Assembly: GCA_006546595.1 (NCBI GenBank)
Contig: VIAD01000014.1
Coordinates: 35,168-74,078, forward strand
DNA: 38,911 bases
Reading direction: 5' to 3'
Source of the DNA: Moraxellaceae bacterium AER2_44_116
GTDB lineage: Bacteria > Pseudomonadota > Gammaproteobacteria > Pseudomonadales > Moraxellaceae
Below the pieces are notes generated by a model. That model saw nothing but the letters and a program-made list of their open reading frames with translations, had not been told where the DNA came from and searched no databases. Below, piece by piece: positions 24,572 through 33,259 of the stretch. Position 1 is the first letter of the stretch. Every line of letters begins with the position of its first letter. The translations under genes and the position numbers were made by a program.

Positions 24572-25939
24572 TTACTCCACAGTTGCCAATGCTTGAACTA
24601 AGGCAGTCACAAAACGGTTTAAATCAGCATCGTTTTTGGTTTCAGTGGCACAAACGACTAAAGCACTACCCAACTCAGGATAATCAACCGACAAATCAAA
24701 ACCGGCTAACACACCATTTTGCGCCATGGCCGCTAATACAGGGGCAACAGGTTTGGTGAGCTTAATGACTGTTTCATGAAAGACTGGACGAGTGAAAACA
24801 GTTTCAACACCGTTCACTTGCGCCAATTTTTGGCTGAGTTGACGAATATTATGATGCGATGCTAACGCCACACGCTCTAAACCTTCAGCCCCCATCAAAC
24901 TTAAATAGATGGTAGCAGCGGTCATGGCTAAACCTTGGTTTGTACAAATATTCGAGGTGGCTTTGGCACGACGAATATGTTGCTCACGCGCTTGCAAGGT
25001 TAAGGTAAAACCTTCTTTGCCTTCTAAATCGACAGTACGACCAATAATCCGACCCGGCATTTGACGAACGTGCGCTTGTTTACAACACAAGAAGCCAACA
25101 TAAGGGCCGCCCGACGATAAAGGAATACCAAACGGTTGACCTTCACCGACGACGATATCCGCACCGTTTTCACCCCACTCACGCGGCGGTGTTAAAATCG
25201 ACAATGCCATGGGATTAACGACAGCAATGACAAAAATATTATTCGCTTCTGCCCAACGTGTTAACGCGTCAACATCTTCCAAAACGCCAAAAAAGTTCGG
25301 GAATGGAATGACCAAAGCGGCAAAGTCTTGGCCTTCGTACTGAGCTAAACTAGCAGGGTCAATTGCACCACTTTGATGTTGATAATCCAACTCAACCAAT
25401 TCAATGCCTTGCATTTCAACAATAGACTTTACGGCATCACGATATAATGGGGAGACTGTACGCGGCATTAAAATACGTTTCGATTTTGATTTACGATGCG
25501 CACGAATCGCCATCAATACCGCTTCGGCTAAACCTGATGCACCGTCATACACGGAGGCATTACAGACGTCCATGCCCGTAATATGCGCCATCATACTTTG
25601 GAATTCGTAAATAACCTGCAACGTCCCTTGTGAGGCTTCCGCTTGATACGGCGTATAGGCGGTCATAAATTCGCCACGGGCAACAATATCCCACACCACC
25701 GCAGGAATATGATGCTCATACGCACCTGCACCAATAAAACACAATGCACCTGCATCTTGGCTGCTGCGCTCTTGCATCACGCGCAAGGCTTCCATTTCGG
25801 TTAAACCATCAGGAATAGCCGTTAATGGCTTACAGCGTAAATGGGCAGGAATTTCGTCAAATAACGCGCTGACCGTGTCAACACCAATAGTGTCGAGCAT
25901 CGCGCGGACATCGGCTTGCGTGTGCGGAATAAATGGCAT
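24572..25939 (-). CDS. gcvPA: Glycine dehydrogenase (decarboxylating) subunit 1
   Basis: A 455-residue subunit 1 of the two-chain P-protein. It opens with FIPHTQADVRAML and contains FIGAGAYEHHIPAV, YTPYQAEASQGTLQ and VVGEGQPFGIPLSSGGPYVG, all subunit 1 signatures. It has the aminotransferase-like fold but lacks the PLP lysine, which is in GcvPB. It forms the alpha2beta2 enzyme with GcvPB, whose gene follows after 4 bp. A 120 bp gap with a hairpin separates it from gcvH upstream. The complete system oxidises glycine and supplies methylene-tetrahydrofolate. Confidence 0.96.
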   Translation of the reverse strand: MPFIPHTQADVRAMLDTIGVDTVSALFDEIPAHLRCKPLTAIPDGLTEMEALRVMQERSSQDAGALCFIGAGAYEHHIPAVVWDIVARGEFMTAYTPYQAEASQGTLQVIYEFQSMMAHITGMDVCNASVYDGASGLAEAVLMAIRAHRKSKSKRILMPRTVSPLYRDAVKSIVEMQGIELVELDYQHQSGAIDPASLAQYEGQDFAALVIPFPNFFGVLEDVDALTRWAEANNIFVIAVVNPMALSILTPPREWGENGADIVVGEGQPFGIPLSSGGPYVGFLCCKQAHVRQMPGRIIGRTVDLEGKEGFTLTLQAREQHIRRAKATSNICTNQGLAMTAATIYLSLMGAEGLERVALASHHNIRQLSQKLAQVNGVETVFTRPVFHETVIKLTKPVAPVLAAMAQNGVLAGFDLSVDYPELGSALVVCATETKNDADLNRFVTALVQALATVE

Positions 25940-26011
25940 GGGACTTTGCTCAGATATGAGATAGATAATATATCCATCTTAAAAAGGAACGAACAGATAC
26001 AGCATAAAACG

Positions 26012-26033
26012 AGGGTGAGTGTGACCCCACCCT
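26012..26033 (-). terminator. Intercistronic hairpin between gcvH and gcvPA
   Basis: On the minus strand AGGGTG and CACCCT (26033-26028 and 26017-26012) form a 6-bp stem with a 10-base loop, followed by CGTTTTAT. It lies in the 120 bp gcvH-gcvPA gap and may reduce read-through or protect the gcvTH message, giving different levels of T/H and P proteins. Just upstream a GTAAAACG/CGTTTTAC near-palindrome (26043-26059) abuts the gcvH stop. Confidence 0.4.
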
Positions 26034-26059
26034 GACACATCGGTAAAACGGCGTTTTAC

Positions 26060-26449
26060 TTAGTGTTCAGCAGACACTTGCGCGTCGTACTCATCGGCAG
26101 ACATCATGTCATCTAATTCAGTCAAATCGCTGACTTTAATTTTATACATCCAACCTTCACCGTACGGGTCAGAGTTAATTAATTCAGGGGTATCTTCGAG
26201 TGCTGGATTAATTTCTACCACTTCACCCGATACAGGTGCGTAAATATCAGAAGCCGCTTTTACCGACTCAACCACACCGGCTTCATCGCCTGCATTGACG
26301 CTGTCACCCACTTCTGGCAACTCAACAAATACTAAGTCACCTAAGGCTTCTTGAGCATGGTCGGTAATACCAACCGTAATGATGTCGCCGTCTAAACGCG
26401 CCCATTCGTGGCTGGTGGCATATTTTAAATCGATAGGAGTATTGCTCAT
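26060..26449 (-). CDS. gcvH: Glycine cleavage system H protein
   Basis: A 129-residue lipoyl carrier; E. coli GcvH is 129 residues. It carries the aminomethyl group between the P, T and L proteins. The lipoylated Lys is in GVVESVKAASDIYAPVSGEV, and KYATSHEWARL and ITVGITDHAQEALGDLVFVELP are family signatures. The ATG at 26449 gives the standard length; a TTG at 26464 would add five residues. It is 25 bp downstream of the gcvT stop codon and is co-transcribed with it. Confidence 0.97.
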   Translation of the reverse strand: MSNTPIDLKYATSHEWARLDGDIITVGITDHAQEALGDLVFVELPEVGDSVNAGDEAGVVESVKAASDIYAPVSGEVVEINPALEDTPELINSDPYGEGWMYKIKVSDLTELDDMMSADEYDAQVSAEH

Positions 26450-26474
26450 GGTGATCTCACTCAAGAATTTTAAT

Positions 26475-27560
26475 TTACACTAACACTTTACCAAGACGCA
26501 CAAAAGGCGGCTTGACGATGGTTGCGGCTAAACGCTTACCGCGAATTTCTACCCAGACTTGGCTATAGTCACCAACAGGGACACGGGCAAATGCAATGGA
26601 TTTTTCCATCGTGGGCGAAAACGTACCTGACGTGGTTTCACCCTCGCCAATACCGTCAACAATGACTTTTTGATGTGAACGTAGTACACCTTTATCTTGC
26701 AAGACCAAACCCACAAGCTGCTGTTTCACACCGGCTTCTTTTTCGGCCAACAAGGCCGATTTGCCGATAAAGTCATGATCCCAAGCAATAGTCCATGCCA
26801 TATTAGCCGTTAATGGCGACACATCATCGGTCATTTCATTGCCGTACAAATTCATACCTGCTTCTAAACGCAAGGTATCACGTGCGGCCAAACCACAAGG
26901 CAAAACACCTGCGGCTAATAATTTCTGCCAAAAGGCGACAACTTCCGCTTCAGGCACTAAAATTTCTAAGCCTTCTTCGCCTGTATAACCAGTACGGGCA
27001 ATAAACCAATCGTTATATTCACGGCCTTGAAAGACTTTTAAGGTTTGAATAATTGCGCCTGCTTCCGCTCCTAAAATAGCACTGACTACACTATAGGCTT
27101 TAGTCCCTTGTACTGCCAACATTGCTAAATCAGTCCGCTCTTTTAGACTCACGCGAAAATTAGCCGCATGGGCTTGCATCCACGCAAGGTCTTTGTCGTG
27201 CGTACCGCAATTGACAATCACTCGCCAGACATCAGGCTGTTGAACCGTAGGAGCATAAACGATTAAATCGTCAATCACGCCGCCTTGTTCGTTTAACATT
27301 GCCGAATACAGCGCTTTACCCACTGTTTTCAAACGAGCGACATCATTCGCTAAAATACGTTGCAAATAAGCAACGGCATCAGGGCCTGTCAACTCTAAAA
27401 AGGTCATGTGTGAGACATCAAACATGCCGACCGAGCGGCGCACCGCATGATGCTCTGCCAATACCGAGGTGTATTGCACAGGCATATCCCAACCACCAAA
27501 ATCAACAATGCGGGCATTGAGGGCGAGATGTTCGCCATAAAGTGCGGTTTTGTGTCCCAT
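26475..27560 (-). CDS. gcvT: Glycine cleavage system T protein (aminomethyltransferase)
   Basis: A 361-residue protein; E. coli GcvT is 364. It releases ammonia from the aminomethyl-H-protein and transfers the methylene to tetrahydrofolate. Signatures include FGGWDMPVQYTSV with the catalytic Asp region, GMFDVSHM, GYTGEEGLEI and RDTLRLEAGMNLYGNE. The ATG at 27560 (MGHKTALY) has GGAGAG upstream and is preferred over an ATG at 27596. It is the first gene of the operon. I see no glycine riboswitch aptamer in the 246 bp upstream. Confidence 0.96.
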   Translation of the reverse strand: MGHKTALYGEHLALNARIVDFGGWDMPVQYTSVLAEHHAVRRSVGMFDVSHMTFLELTGPDAVAYLQRILANDVARLKTVGKALYSAMLNEQGGVIDDLIVYAPTVQQPDVWRVIVNCGTHDKDLAWMQAHAANFRVSLKERTDLAMLAVQGTKAYSVVSAILGAEAGAIIQTLKVFQGREYNDWFIARTGYTGEEGLEILVPEAEVVAFWQKLLAAGVLPCGLAARDTLRLEAGMNLYGNEMTDDVSPLTANMAWTIAWDHDFIGKSALLAEKEAGVKQQLVGLVLQDKGVLRSHQKVIVDGIGEGETTSGTFSPTMEKSIAFARVPVGDYSQVWVEIRGKRLAATIVKPPFVRLGKVLV

Positions 27561-27621
27561 AAAGCTCTCCAGTTTTGCGGCGCGTATTTTACACATTTTA
27601 GGGTTAACTCACTACATAAAC

Positions 27622-27653
27622 CGACAAGACAAAAGCCATTTTTGTCGATGGCT
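27622..27653. promoter_or_regulatory. Possible alternative hairpins or pseudoknot upstream of gcvT
   Basis: AGCCAT (27634-27639) can pair with ATGGCT (27648-27653). CGACAA (27622-27627) can pair with TTGTCG (27642-27647), which lies in the loop of the first hairpin. The two stems interlock as an H-type pseudoknot or exclude each other. On the minus strand the first hairpin is followed by TTTTGTC, like a short terminator. A TAAAAT box at 27591-27586 (-) may be the gcvT -10, which would leave this structure outside the transcript; its role is open. Confidence 0.3.
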
Positions 27654-27806
27654 GAGCGTTCACTAAAATCTTGCACGTTGGTACTAGCTTTTTGTCGCCA
27701 GATTGATACTCTAAAACGACATAGAAAAAAATTTAAGTCGTGCAGTCATGCTTGACGATCAAGACGATAACACCGTCACTCCTAATATAAAGATATGAGG
27801 GTTTTT

Positions 27807-28649
27807 ATGAAAAGTTTAGCCAATAAAGTGGTTGTGGTAACAGGCGCAGGTTCAGGCATTGGTCGTGCTTTAGCCTTACAACTCGCGGCACAAGGCGCAC
27901 ATTTAGCCTTGTGTGATGTCAACGCCGACAACCTACAAAAAACCGTTGATATTGCTTCTGCTCATGGCGTAAAAGTCTATAGCGCAACCGTTGATGTCGC
28001 TAACCGTCAGGCGGTACAAACCTTTGCCGATAATGTTTCACGCGCCTTGGGTAATGCCAGTGTCATCATCAATAATGCGGGTGTTGCCCTCTCGCAAAAT
28101 GTAGACACCATGAGCCGTCAAGACTTTGAGTGGGTACTCAACATTAACTTTTGGGGCGTGGTTAACGGCTGTGAAGCGTTTATGCCGCAACTAAAACAAC
28201 AAGGTGATGCCCACATCGTCAACATTTCCAGTATTTTTGGCATTATTAGCGTGCCGTCACAGTCAGCTTATAACGCCAGTAAGTTTGCCGTTAAAGGCTT
28301 TACGGAGTCACTACGTCAAGAGTTAAACGGCTCTAAAATTCATGTCACTTGTGTGCATCCGGGTGGAATTAAAACCAATATCGTTCGTCATGCGCGTATT
28401 CATAACGATATTAGCGGCCATGCGGTTAGTCCACAAAAATTGGCGGCTGATTTTGATAAAATGGCCTCGACTTCAGCGGAAGAAGCAGCTCGTCAAATTG
28501 TCCGTGCCATTGAAAAAAATCAAAAACGCCTATTAATTGGTGCTGATGCTAAGATTTTAGATGCGGTACAACGTTTATTACCGAATCATTATGATTCTGT
28601 TTTCAAGGTGGGCTACCGTTTAATGGATCGCTTTGGTAAACGTTCATAA
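27807..28649 (+). CDS. Short-chain dehydrogenase/reductase
   Basis: A 280-residue classical SDR. It has the NAD(P)-binding motif VVTGAGSGIGRALAL, the conserved NNAG (IINNAGVAL), the catalytic Ser in NISSIFG and the YxxxK motif YNASK, so it should be active. The C-terminal extension beyond about residue 250 (AVQRLLPNHYDSVFKVGYRLM) is like that of SDRs acting on long-chain or hydrophobic substrates, but the substrate cannot be read from the sequence. Asp near residue 36 (LALCDVNAD) suggests NAD rather than NADP preference. The ATG at 27807 follows GAGGG at 27797-27801 and is preferred over the ATG at 27795. It is divergent from gcvT and followed by a hairpin terminator. Confidence 0.88.
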   Translation: MKSLANKVVVVTGAGSGIGRALALQLAAQGAHLALCDVNADNLQKTVDIASAHGVKVYSATVDVANRQAVQTFADNVSRALGNASVIINNAGVALSQNVDTMSRQDFEWVLNINFWGVVNGCEAFMPQLKQQGDAHIVNISSIFGIISVPSQSAYNASKFAVKGFTESLRQELNGSKIHVTCVHPGGIKTNIVRHARIHNDISGHAVSPQKLAADFDKMASTSAEEAARQIVRAIEKNQKRLLIGADAKILDAVQRLLPNHYDSVFKVGYRLMDRFGKRS

Positions 28650-28656
28650 ACCATAG

Positions 28657-28678
28657 GGGCGAATTTATTCGCCCTTTT
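28657..28678 (+). terminator. Terminator after the SDR gene, part of a repeat cluster
   Basis: GGGCGAA (28657-28663) pairs with TTCGCCC (28668-28674) around TTTA, and TTTT follows. The same GGCGAAT/ATTCGCC palindrome recurs just downstream. Confidence 0.7.
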
Positions 28679-28686
28679 ATTTGCTA

Positions 28687-28763
28687 GGCGAATGAATTCG
28701 CCCCTACAACCTAAAAATTGATAAATTCGCCTCTACAAATTAAGGGTGCAATCAATTGCACCC
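28687..28763. repeat. Cluster of small palindromes between the SDR gene and rep
   Basis: GGCGAAT (28687-28693) pairs with ATTCGCC (28696-28702). AATTCGCCCCTACAA (28695-28709) recurs with one change at 28724-28738. GGGTGCAA (28744-28751) pairs with TTGCACCC (28756-28763) around TCAA. With the hairpin at 28657-28674, four related or adjacent structures fill most of this 167 bp gap. It looks like a nest of REP-like elements. Confidence 0.7.
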
Positions 28764-28816
28764 CTCCATCCTTCCTCGTACAATGAGGCCGCTTTTTCTT
28801 ATCTGCTGCTGTCCTC

Positions 28817-30847
28817 ATGAACAATCTTAATCCGCGTCAACAAGAAGCCGCTAAATACATCAATGGCCCTCTGCTGGTGTTAGCAGGCGCAGGCTCAGGT
28901 AAAACCTCGGTAATCACCCGTAAAATTGCCTATTTAATAGAAGAGTGTGGCATTAAAGCCCATAAAATCTACGCGGTAACTTTTACCAATAAAGCCGCAC
29001 GGGAGATGAAAGAACGGGTCAGTAAACTGGTCAATGGACAAGCAGCCAAAGGCTTAACGGTATCCACCTTTCATACCTTAGGCTTAACGATGTTACGCCA
29101 TGAGTTAGCCGCTAGTGGCTTAAAAAACAATTTTTCTATTTTAGATTCAGATGATTGCCAGCGTTTATTGTCCGAACTGTTGCACAAAGACAACAGCCCT
29201 GCCGCCGATCAAAAACAAGCCCTGAAATATATTATTAAAAAAATTTCCGACTGGAAAAACGACTTAATTCAACCTGTCCAAGCCGTCAGTACCGCTCAAA
29301 CTAAGGAAGATTTAGTCGCAGCACAAGTTTATGAAGGTTATCAACGCCATCTTCGCGCTTATAATGCCGTTGATTTTGATGACTTAATTGCCTTACCTAC
29401 ACGTTTATTACAAGAAAACCAAGCCATTCGCGAAAAATGGCAAGACCGTGTGCATTATATGTTGGTGGACGAATATCAAGACACCAATACTGCACAATAC
29501 TTAATGGTCAAACTGTTAGTGGGTAGTAATGGCCGTTTAACAGCGGTCGGTGATGATGACCAAAGTATTTATGCGTGGCGCGGTGCGCGTCCTGAAAACA
29601 TGCTTGAGTTAACCAAAGATTATCCCAACCTAAAAGTCATTAAGCTCGAACAAAACTATCGGTCAATGGCGCGAATTTTAAACGCGGCCAACTCGGTGAT
29701 TGGCAATAATCCTCACGTGTTTGAAAAGAAATTATGGAGTCAACACGGCTTAGGCGAGATGATTCGTATCGTCACCTGCCCTACCGACCGCGATGAAGCC
29801 GAATATGTCGCTAATGATTTAGTCACGCATAAAATCATGAATCGTCGAACGTACAAAGATTACGCGATTTTGTATCGTGGCAACTTTCAAGCCAAAGCAC
29901 TGGAAACACAATTGCGTGAACTACAAGTGCCCTATAAGTTATCGGGTGGCACGTCTTTTTATGCCCGCGCCGAAATCAAAGATGTTATGTGTTATTTACG
30001 CTTAATTATCAACCCGACCGATGACAGTGCTTTTTTACGCATTATTAACACGCCAAAACGCTCGATTGGGGCAGTAACGCTCGAAAAATTAGGGACTTAT
30101 GCCCAACAACGCGGCGTATCGTTATTAACCGCCTGTACCGAATTAGGTTTAGGTCAAGCCTTAGGCCAAAGTAAAGCACTGGTTAACTTACACGAATTTG
30201 CTGGCTGGTTAGAAGATCATGCCCGCGAGATTTTAGAAAGTACCGACCCTGTACCGCGTATTCGTCAATTACTCAGTGATATTGCCTACGAAGATTATAT
30301 TCGTGAAACCGCGCCTACGCCTCAAGGGGCTGAAGCCCGCTTAGAAAATATCAATTTTTTGTTAAACTCCGTGCAAGGCATGATTAACAAAGCCGAAAGT
30401 GAAGACGACAAAAGCATCGAAACGATTATTCGTAAATTGGTCTTAATTGATTTACTCGACCAACAAGCCGAAGCCGATGACAGTGACCGCGTACAATTAA
30501 TGACGCTACACGCAGCTAAGGGTTTGGAGTTTCCTCACGTTTATATGATTGGTTTAGAAGAAGAATTATTACCACATCGTAATAGTATTGACAGTGATAC
30601 CGTCGAAGAAGAACGACGATTAATGTATGTCGGTATTACCCGTGCTAAACAAACTTTAACATTGACATTAGCTGAACGTCGAAAATCAGGTGGCGACTTC
30701 CGTTCGACAACACCGAGTCGTTTTTTGGAAGAGTTGCCACAAGACGAGCTTGAATGGACTGGCCGACGCAGCCAAAAAACACCTCAGCAAAAGAAACAAA
30801 TTGCAGGTGCACACTTGGCTAACTTACGCGCCCTACTCAACAGTTAA
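28817..30847 (+). CDS. rep: ATP-dependent DNA helicase Rep
   Basis: A 676-residue UvrD/PcrA-family superfamily 1 helicase; E. coli Rep is 673. Motifs in order are Q-motif LNPRQQEAAKYI, Walker A GAGSGKTSVIT, AVTFTNKAAREM (Ia), VDEYQDTNTAQY (II), VGDDDQSIYAWRGA (III), EQNYRS (IV), TLHAAKGLEFPHV (V) and ERRLMYVGITRAK (VI). The start NNLNPRQQEA matches Rep rather than UvrD, which is about 720 residues. Rep unwinds 3' to 5' and helps replication forks pass bound proteins by working with DnaB. All catalytic residues are intact. Confidence 0.95.
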   Translation: MNNLNPRQQEAAKYINGPLLVLAGAGSGKTSVITRKIAYLIEECGIKAHKIYAVTFTNKAAREMKERVSKLVNGQAAKGLTVSTFHTLGLTMLRHELAASGLKNNFSILDSDDCQRLLSELLHKDNSPAADQKQALKYIIKKISDWKNDLIQPVQAVSTAQTKEDLVAAQVYEGYQRHLRAYNAVDFDDLIALPTRLLQENQAIREKWQDRVHYMLVDEYQDTNTAQYLMVKLLVGSNGRLTAVGDDDQSIYAWRGARPENMLELTKDYPNLKVIKLEQNYRSMARILNAANSVIGNNPHVFEKKLWSQHGLGEMIRIVTCPTDRDEAEYVANDLVTHKIMNRRTYKDYAILYRGNFQAKALETQLRELQVPYKLSGGTSFYARAEIKDVMCYLRLIINPTDDSAFLRIINTPKRSIGAVTLEKLGTYAQQRGVSLLTACTELGLGQALGQSKALVNLHEFAGWLEDHAREILESTDPVPRIRQLLSDIAYEDYIRETAPTPQGAEARLENINFLLNSVQGMINKAESEDDKSIETIIRKLVLIDLLDQQAEADDSDRVQLMTLHAAKGLEFPHVYMIGLEEELLPHRNSIDSDTVEEERRLMYVGITRAKQTLTLTLAERRKSGGDFRSTTPSRFLEELPQDELEWTGRRSQKTPQQKKQIAGAHLANLRALLNS

Positions 30848-30959
30848 TCACTATTTTAGGGCTTACGCGGTTATCGCTTATTTGTTCGCATTTTATGCTC
30901 ACAAAACGTGCTAACCACGGTGTAATGCGTAAATCCTGTATTTAACGGAGCAAAAAACC

Positions 30960-31160
30960 ATGACTGATGAAATGTTAACCGAATGGGGCATGAAGCTGCT
31001 GATTCCTGCGTTTATCTGCTTTTTATTATTTATTATTTACGATTTAGCCAAAGAATCTAAAGCAGGAAAACTCGGCACAATGGGGTTATTTTTAGCATTA
31101 GGATTTGGTTTTTTGGGATATATGATTAAAGTATTTTTACAGTGGCAAATGGAAAAATAA
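30960..31160 (+). CDS. DUF2788-like small membrane protein
   Basis: A 66-residue protein with two hydrophobic helices: LLIPAFICFLLFIIYDLA (about residues 13-30) and TMGLFLALGFGFLGYMIKVFL (about 40-60), joined by a charged loop (KESKAGKLG). The IYDLAKESKAGKLG segment and length match what I recall of the DUF2788 family of Pseudomonadales. Function unknown. ACGGAG at 30945-30950 is the ribosome binding site. It lies 112 bp after rep and is convergent with the Sel1 gene. Confidence 0.75.
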   Translation: MTDEMLTEWGMKLLIPAFICFLLFIIYDLAKESKAGKLGTMGLFLALGFGFLGYMIKVFLQWQMEK

Positions 31161-31164
31161 GATA

Positions 31165-31743
31165 TCACTGACGCTTAAGGTATTTTTTAGCTATTATTGC
31201 TGACAATGCCTGAGCATCGGCGATCTGTTGTGGTGGAATCGCGTCAATAGCGACTTCTCGTCCTTGCTCTGCACTCTCATTGCCTTGTATCGCCGCTAAG
31301 TTAAACCACGCATACGCCTGTTTATAACTTTGTGGCGCACCCAAACCAATGCCGTATAAACCGCCTAACGTCAACTGGGCGTGGGCTTCGCCTTGCTCGG
31401 CTGCTTTTCTATACCACTTGGCAGCTTGATAATAATCTTGTGCGACACCTAAGCCATTTTCGTACATGCCTGCAAGATGATATTGTGACTCAGAATCACC
31501 GTTTTTTGCAGCTCTTAAAAACCAAAAAAATGCTTCACTGTAGTTTTTTTCTACACCTCGTCCCTTAGCGTACATAAAACCAAGATTATACTGAGCCGCA
31601 ACATTTCCTAATCGGGCAGATGAATTAAACTCACGCAAAGCACTCACGTAATCACCTTTTTGATAGGCAACAATACCTTCATCAAAATCAGCCAAAACGG
31701 GCATTACCACAAGACTTAGGATATAAAAAAAAGCCCACCTCAT
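31165..31743 (-). CDS. Secreted Sel1-repeat (tetratricopeptide-like) protein
   Basis: A 192-residue protein with an N-terminal signal peptide (MRWAFFYILSLVVMPVLA) and at least three Sel1 repeats of 36 residues: AAQYNLGFMYAKGRGVEKNY, SQYHLAGMYENGLGVAQDYY and AQLTLGGLYGIGLGAPQSYK. A partial repeat precedes them (YQKGDYVSALREFNSSARLG). Sel1 proteins are helical solenoids that scaffold protein contacts, often in the periplasm. The partner cannot be inferred from the neighbours. Its stop is 4 bp from that of the convergent DUF2788-like gene, so no separate terminator is seen between them. Confidence 0.88.
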   Translation of the reverse strand: MRWAFFYILSLVVMPVLADFDEGIVAYQKGDYVSALREFNSSARLGNVAAQYNLGFMYAKGRGVEKNYSEAFFWFLRAAKNGDSESQYHLAGMYENGLGVAQDYYQAAKWYRKAAEQGEAHAQLTLGGLYGIGLGAPQSYKQAYAWFNLAAIQGNESAEQGREVAIDAIPPQQIADAQALSAIIAKKYLKRQ

Positions 31744-31951
31744 TTTTATTTTTCCTTTTTATTTCAATGAGATATGACCTAAAATCCAGCAATCAACAGT
31801 CATATATCTCACTACTGAAACGTAACTACCTTGTATTTTTCATTAACTAGAACTAACACCTGATATTAATGCAATTTAATGACAGACTCAAATGGTATTT
31901 ATGATGGCCAAACGAATTTTTAGATAGGATTTAGAGTCGCTATTGAGAAGA

Positions 31952-32003
31952 TTGGCATGTATTACTTGCTCGCTCGCAAGATATCACAGTCAAAACATGC
32001 CAA
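31952..32003. repeat. Nested inverted repeat downstream of pilU
   Basis: TTGGCATGT (31952-31960) pairs with ACATGCCAA (31995-32003). Inside, CTTGC (31965-31969) pairs with GCAAG (31976-31980). It lies 11 bp after the pilU stop and may end pilU transcription, but no T-run follows. The rest of the 271 bp gap to the Sel1 gene holds an imperfect dyad (GAGATATGAC 31769-31778, GTCATATATCTC 31799-31810) and nothing else I recognise. Confidence 0.55.
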
Positions 32004-32014
32004 CCTACTTGTAA

Positions 32015-33259
32015 CTACTGGCCTTTTTGTGAGGCCATTTTTTTATCGTGCATCCATTTATTAATCTTTTGTTGCTCCAACTCTTCTCTACGGGCAGCAT
32101 CCATTTCTTCAGGTGAAGAGCTATCAAACGTCAATGATGCACCTTTTGCCATTGAAGGTTCGCCGCGTTTACTTTTCAGTTTGATATTGAGGCGCAACTC
32201 ATTACCCGAGTCAGCATTACGAATGGCTTCTTCATAAGAAATTTGGCCGCTGTCGTATAATTCAAATAATGCCCAATCAAAGGTACGCATGCCCAACTCA
32301 CGCGATTTATCCATAATCGGTTTAATCGCATGAAATTCACCCTTGAAAATCAACTCCGATACCATTTGCGTATTGAGCAAAATTTCAATTGCCGCGCGAC
32401 GACCTTTACCATCAGGTGTACGGACTAAACGCTGCGAGACAATCGCACGTAAATTAGCCGATAAATCCATCAATAATTGATTACGGCGTTCGTCAGGGAA
32501 AAAGTTAATAATACGGTCGAAGGTTTGGTTGGTACTGTTGGCGTGCAATGTACCTAAACACAAATGTCCTGTTTCAGCGAAGGCAATTGCGTGCTCCATC
32601 GTTTCAGCATCACGAATTTCACCAATCAAAATGACATCAGGGGCTTGGCGTAGGGTATTTTTCAACGCGTGATGCCAACTATGGGTATCTACGCCAACTT
32701 CACGATGGGTAATTAACGACATCTGTGATTTATGAACATATTCCACAGGGTCTTCAACGGTAATAATATGACCTTTAGAGGTACGGTTACGGTGATCAAT
32801 CATCGCTGCCAATGAGGTGGACTTACCTGAACCTGTACCACCAACTACAAGCACTAAACCACGCTTGTTCATAATGACTTCTTTTAAGACTTCAGGAAGG
32901 TCGAGCTTTTCAAAATTAGGAATCTCGGCGGCAATCGTCCGAATGACCATACCAACCGCTTGCTGTTGCACAAACACATTCACCCGAAAACGCGATACAT
33001 TGGGAATAGAAACAGCAAAGTTACATTCCATTTCTTTGGCGAATTCGGCACGCTGCACGTCATTCATCATGGCATGGGCTAATTTAGCAGTAATCTCTGC
33101 TGTAAGCTTCTGTGAGGCCATAGGCTGCATTTCACCATTAGCTTTCATGCTCGGTGGATAGTCATTGGCAATAAATAAATCTGAGCCACCCGCCTGACTC
33201 ATGGCAGTCAGTAACTTAATCATGTACGCGTGAGCTTGTTCTTCTGTAAACGCTGACAT
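32015..33259 (-). CDS. pilU: Type IV pilus retraction ATPase PilU
   Basis: A 414-residue PilT/PilU-family ATPase. Motifs are Walker A GGTGSGKSTSL, the Asp box (ITVEDPVEYVHKS), Walker B VILIGEIRDAETM and the His box (GHLCLGTLHANS). It is assigned to PilU because of the N-terminal GGSDLFIANDYPPSMKANGEM and the C-terminal extension past the core (KSKRGEPSMAKGA, then a charged tail to MASQKGQ), which PilT (about 345 residues) lacks. PilU assists PilT in pilus retraction. The ATG at 33259 is chosen from the family start MSAFTEEQAHAY; an in-frame ATG at 33379 would add 40 residues unlike the family. pilT is not adjacent, unlike the pilT-pilU pair of Pseudomonas. Confidence 0.92.
   Translation of the reverse strand: MSAFTEEQAHAYMIKLLTAMSQAGGSDLFIANDYPPSMKANGEMQPMASQKLTAEITAKLAHAMMNDVQRAEFAKEMECNFAVSIPNVSRFRVNVFVQQQAVGMVIRTIAAEIPNFEKLDLPEVLKEVIMNKRGLVLVVGGTGSGKSTSLAAMIDHRNRTSKGHIITVEDPVEYVHKSQMSLITHREVGVDTHSWHHALKNTLRQAPDVILIGEIRDAETMEHAIAFAETGHLCLGTLHANSTNQTFDRIINFFPDERRNQLLMDLSANLRAIVSQRLVRTPDGKGRRAAIEILLNTQMVSELIFKGEFHAIKPIMDKSRELGMRTFDWALFELYDSGQISYEEAIRNADSGNELRLNIKLKSKRGEPSMAKGASLTFDSSSPEEMDAARREELEQQKINKWMHDKKMASQKGQ

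Noticed and set aside
27561..27806. Glycine riboswitch before gcvT
   Set aside because: No tandem or single glycine aptamer core could be recognised on the minus strand of this gap.
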